From Affinundibacterium nitidum (GTDB lineage: Bacteria; Pseudomonadota; Gammaproteobacteria; Burkholderiales; Burkholderiaceae_D): a DNA stretch of 64,000 nucleotides. The notes under the pieces were generated by a model. That model did no database searches and was not told the DNA's origin. It saw only the letters and a program-made list of their open reading frames with translations. Shown here one piece after another: positions 61,568-64,000 of the stretch. The stretch lies in contig NZ_JACOFZ010000001.1 in NCBI RefSeq assembly GCF_014284155.1, positions 372,001 through 436,000 on the forward strand, written 5' to 3'. The position numbers and the translations under genes were made by a program. Numbering within the stretch: position 1 is the first letter of the stretch; each line of letters opens with the position of its first letter.

Positions 61568-62377
61568 ATGCTAATCAAGAGAAAATCGATTGAGGCCGAA
61601 GGCAACTTTCGATCCGGACCACAGGCGGCAAATAATATCACTAGACGAAAACCAAAATTCGCCCCTGTGACATTATCGGAACTCGATGGTGTGCGTTATC
61701 TACATTTTGGCACACAATGGATTCAAGGCGCCATGCGATTACGCAAGCCAGATTGGCCGGAGCTTGAATATGCTCAACAAATGATGTCTTGGATGCTATT
61801 CCACTCTAACCCTAACAATATCGTACAGCTAGGCTTGGGCACCGCGGCACTAACAAAGTTTTGCTATCGTCAATTTCCGACTGCGAAAGTCACTGCAGTC
61901 GATATTAATCCTGCTGTGATCATGATCTGCGAGAGTATGTTCAAGCTTCCACCTAACGATGATCGTCTTCAGGTTATCGAAATGGATGCGATGGATTTTG
62001 TGACTGATGAGGAGAATCATAATTCCTTAACCGCTTTACAAGTCGACCTATACGATGCCACTGCAAAAGGCCCAGTCCTCGATTCCACCGAGTTCTACCA
62101 AGCTTGTGCAAATTGTCTCAAAGAAGATGGCGTAATGACAGTGAATCTGTTTGGAGACCATCCCAGCTTCGCGAAAAATATGAAAGTTCTAAAGTATGTG
62201 TTTGGCACGGTTTTTTGCCTACCCGAGGTTCATGATGGCAATGTTGTCGCCATCGCGTTCAAACATCGACTTAAGCTTGATTTTGAGATCCTTTATCGCC
62301 GCGCTGATGAGATTTTTGCACAAACCAAACTGCCGGCGAAAACATGGGTGGACGGTTTAGCAAAGTCAAAGGCATAA
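61568..62377 (+). CDS. Spermidine synthase-like methyltransferase-fold protein
   Basis: 269 residues. The Rossmann core reads IVQLGLGTAALTKFCYRQF then VTAVDINPAVIMIC and, later, DLYDATAKGPVLDSTEFYQA, typical of spermidine-synthase-family proteins. The polyamine-site residues of true SpeE are not obvious, so aminopropyl transfer is doubtful. Upstream is a 9-base imperfect inverted repeat (61525-61550). The GspE gene follows after 60 bases, possibly in the same transcript. Confidence 0.8.
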   Translation: MLIKRKSIEAEGNFRSGPQAANNITRRKPKFAPVTLSELDGVRYLHFGTQWIQGAMRLRKPDWPELEYAQQMMSWMLFHSNPNNIVQLGLGTAALTKFCYRQFPTAKVTAVDINPAVIMICESMFKLPPNDDRLQVIEMDAMDFVTDEENHNSLTALQVDLYDATAKGPVLDSTEFYQACANCLKEDGVMTVNLFGDHPSFAKNMKVLKYVFGTVFCLPEVHDGNVVAIAFKHRLKLDFEILYRRADEIFAQTKLPAKTWVDGLAKSKA

Positions 62378-62437
62378 TCGAATACGAGCATTTTAACTAT
62401 CCAGTCCAAACTTCATTGACCAGGAATATTACTGAAC

Positions 62438-64000
62438 ATGAGCAATCAACATAAACATTTCAACATGCAACAATTGTTCACCTGGCTCATGGAAGATGGG
62501 ATCATTAAAAAAGACGACGCTAAAATCGCATTCAATCACGCACGAGGTTTGCAAAAAAATGGACCTCCTGACATGCATCCATTAACCGCAATTGCACAAT
62601 CAAAACTCTATTCAGCAATCAAACCACAGCAACTTTTGACTTTAGACTATCTCACAGAATGGGCCGCCAAGAAAGCAGGCGTTCCCTTCTACCGTATTGA
62701 TCCACTGAAAATTGACTTTACCAAAGTCGCGGACATCATGTCGTCGACCTATGCGACACGCTTCAATATTCTACCGGTAGATGCGACAAATGAGACCGTC
62801 ATTGTGGCAACGACCAATCCATTTGATAATGAATGGCTGGACGAAATTGGTCGGATCACCCAAAAAGAAATTCAATTGGTATTAGCGAACCCGCTCGACA
62901 TCGCTCAATACACCGCGCAATTTTTTTCATTAGCTAAATCGATTAAGGATGCACGCAAGACTAATAGCAACGACGTCGCTCTGCGCAATAACTTTGAGCA
63001 ATTGGTGGAGTTGGGCAAGTCGAATAAGGCGGTTGATGCCAATGATCAGCACATCATCAACATTGTCGACTGGCTATGGCAGTTTGCTTTTGATCAACGT
63101 GCTTCGGATATTCACTTAGAACCAAAACGCGATATGGCAGCCATACGCTTCCGTATCGATGGCGTCTTACACCAAGTGTATCAAGTCCCTGCGACAGTAA
63201 TGATTGCAATGACAGCCCGCATCAAGTTACTAGGCCGCATGGACGTCATTGAAAAACGACGTCCTCAAGATGGTCGCGTCAAGACCCGCACAGCCGACGG
63301 CCAAGAAGTCGAATTACGTTTATCAACGCTACCAACGGCTTTTGGTGAAAAAGTCGTGATGCGTATTTTCGACCCAGAAGTCGTGGTAAAAACTTTGCCT
63401 GAACTCGGCTTCCCCGAAAACGATGCCATACGCTGGGACCATCTTACCAAGAAGCCTCATGGGATTATTTTGGTAACAGGTCCAACCGGTTCAGGAAAGA
63501 CGACGACGCTCTACACAACTTTGAAAGCCTTAGCAACATCGGATGTTAACGTATGTACCGTCGAAGATCCGATAGAAATGGTGGAATCTTCATTTAACCA
63601 AATGCAAGTGCAAGCGAACATTGATTTGACTTTTGCGGATGGAATTCGTGCACTCATGCGACAAGATCCAGACATTATCATGGTCGGGGAAATTCGAGAT
63701 TTGCCCACCGCAGAAATGGCGATTCAAGCCGCACTAACAGGTCATTTGGTGCTCTCAACTTTGCATACAAACGACGCTCCCTCTGCAATCATGCGCTTAC
63801 TTCAACTCGGGGTTCCATACTACCTCCTTGAAGCGACAATCATCGGTATTCTCGCACAACGCTTGGTAAGAACACTCTGCCCTCATTGCAAGTCTGACGA
63901 CGGTGAACTTGCAGATCCTGTTTGGGCAGCATTAGTCGACGAAACACAATTAGAAAAACCGAGAAAGATTTACCGCCCTATCGGTTGTATTGAATGCCGT
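62438..64000 (+). CDS. GspE/PilB-family secretion ATPase (partial, runs off window)
   Basis: 521 codons before the window ends, in frame from ATG 62438 (SNQHKHFNMQQLFTWLMEDG). An N-terminal GSPII_E domain leads to the ATPase core: QRASDIHLEPKRDMAAIRFRID, Walker A GPTGSGKTTT (about 348-357), EDPIEMV, Walker B MVGEIRD and His box LSTLHTNDAPSA. The tetracysteine zinc motif begins CPHC and CIEC, with the end cut. It is an assembly ATPase, separated by about 9 kb from the orphan GspF-like gene. Confidence 0.93.
   Translation, partial: MSNQHKHFNMQQLFTWLMEDGIIKKDDAKIAFNHARGLQKNGPPDMHPLTAIAQSKLYSAIKPQQLLTLDYLTEWAAKKAGVPFYRIDPLKIDFTKVADIMSSTYATRFNILPVDATNETVIVATTNPFDNEWLDEIGRITQKEIQLVLANPLDIAQYTAQFFSLAKSIKDARKTNSNDVALRNNFEQLVELGKSNKAVDANDQHIINIVDWLWQFAFDQRASDIHLEPKRDMAAIRFRIDGVLHQVYQVPATVMIAMTARIKLLGRMDVIEKRRPQDGRVKTRTADGQEVELRLSTLPTAFGEKVVMRIFDPEVVVKTLPELGFPENDAIRWDHLTKKPHGIILVTGPTGSGKTTTLYTTLKALATSDVNVCTVEDPIEMVESSFNQMQVQANIDLTFADGIRALMRQDPDIIMVGEIRDLPTAEMAIQAALTGHLVLSTLHTNDAPSAIMRLLQLGVPYYLLEATIIGILAQRLVRTLCPHCKSDDGELADPVWAALVDETQLEKPRKIYRPIGCIECR

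Overview
The window is a chromosomal stretch of a betaproteobacterium. Gene order points to Burkholderiales, most plausibly Oxalobacteraceae (an Undibacterium- or Herbaspirillum-like organism). This rests on neighbourhoods I recognise: smc-zipA-ligA, dapC-dapD-arsC-dapE-prmB, yceD-rpmF-plsX-fabH-fabD-fabG-acpP-fabF running into rpoE-rseA-rseB-degP, and ppsA divergent from its regulatory kinase. No database search was possible, so the genus is an inference. I saw no insertion sequences, prophage, CRISPR array or rRNA.

Layout. 1-8432: the end of an rRNA pseudouridine synthase gene, then def, galU, ligA, zipA and smc on the minus strand. 8777-16677: a plus-strand lysine/peptidoglycan-precursor block (dapC, dapD, dapE) with a PilU-type ATPase and an ArsC/Spx-like protein inserted, then prmB and an ABC-F ATPase. 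16830-24083: a lone periplasmic binding protein, an exported ATP-dependent DNA ligase, an SPFH/NfeD membrane pair, and ppsA facing its regulator. 24161-27855: a serralysin-type metalloprotease with a DUF4214 module, a SpoU rRNA methyltransferase, rnhB and a glutaredoxin-like protein. 28002-39157: the sigma-E envelope-stress operon and the fatty-acid/phospholipid cluster, all on the minus strand. 39284-43286: maf, an RsmI-like methyltransferase and a large secreted zinc metallopeptidase.

43410-46936 is the least explained part. It is a compact minus-strand operon of a SlyD-type prolyl isomerase, a minimal stand-alone J-domain protein, and three proteins I do not recognise, two of them with very acidic tails. 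The tight spacing (including a GTGA overlap) and a shared bidirectional terminator suggest one chaperone-linked module. It is my best candidate for an undescribed system.

47392-64000: a nitronate-monooxygenase-like flavoprotein, tRNA-His, a periplasmic copper chaperone, dusA, an omega-amino-acid aminotransferase, an orphan GspF-like gene, another lone binding protein, trhP, an EamA transporter, typA, htpG with a heat-shock-type promoter, a glycine-zipper lipoprotein, a spermidine-synthase-like protein, and a GspE/PilB ATPase cut by the window end.

Regulatory signals worth noting are two matches to the sigma-E consensus (before rpoE and before the flavoprotein gene), a sigma-32-type promoter before htpG, and many clear intrinsic terminators that define transcription units.
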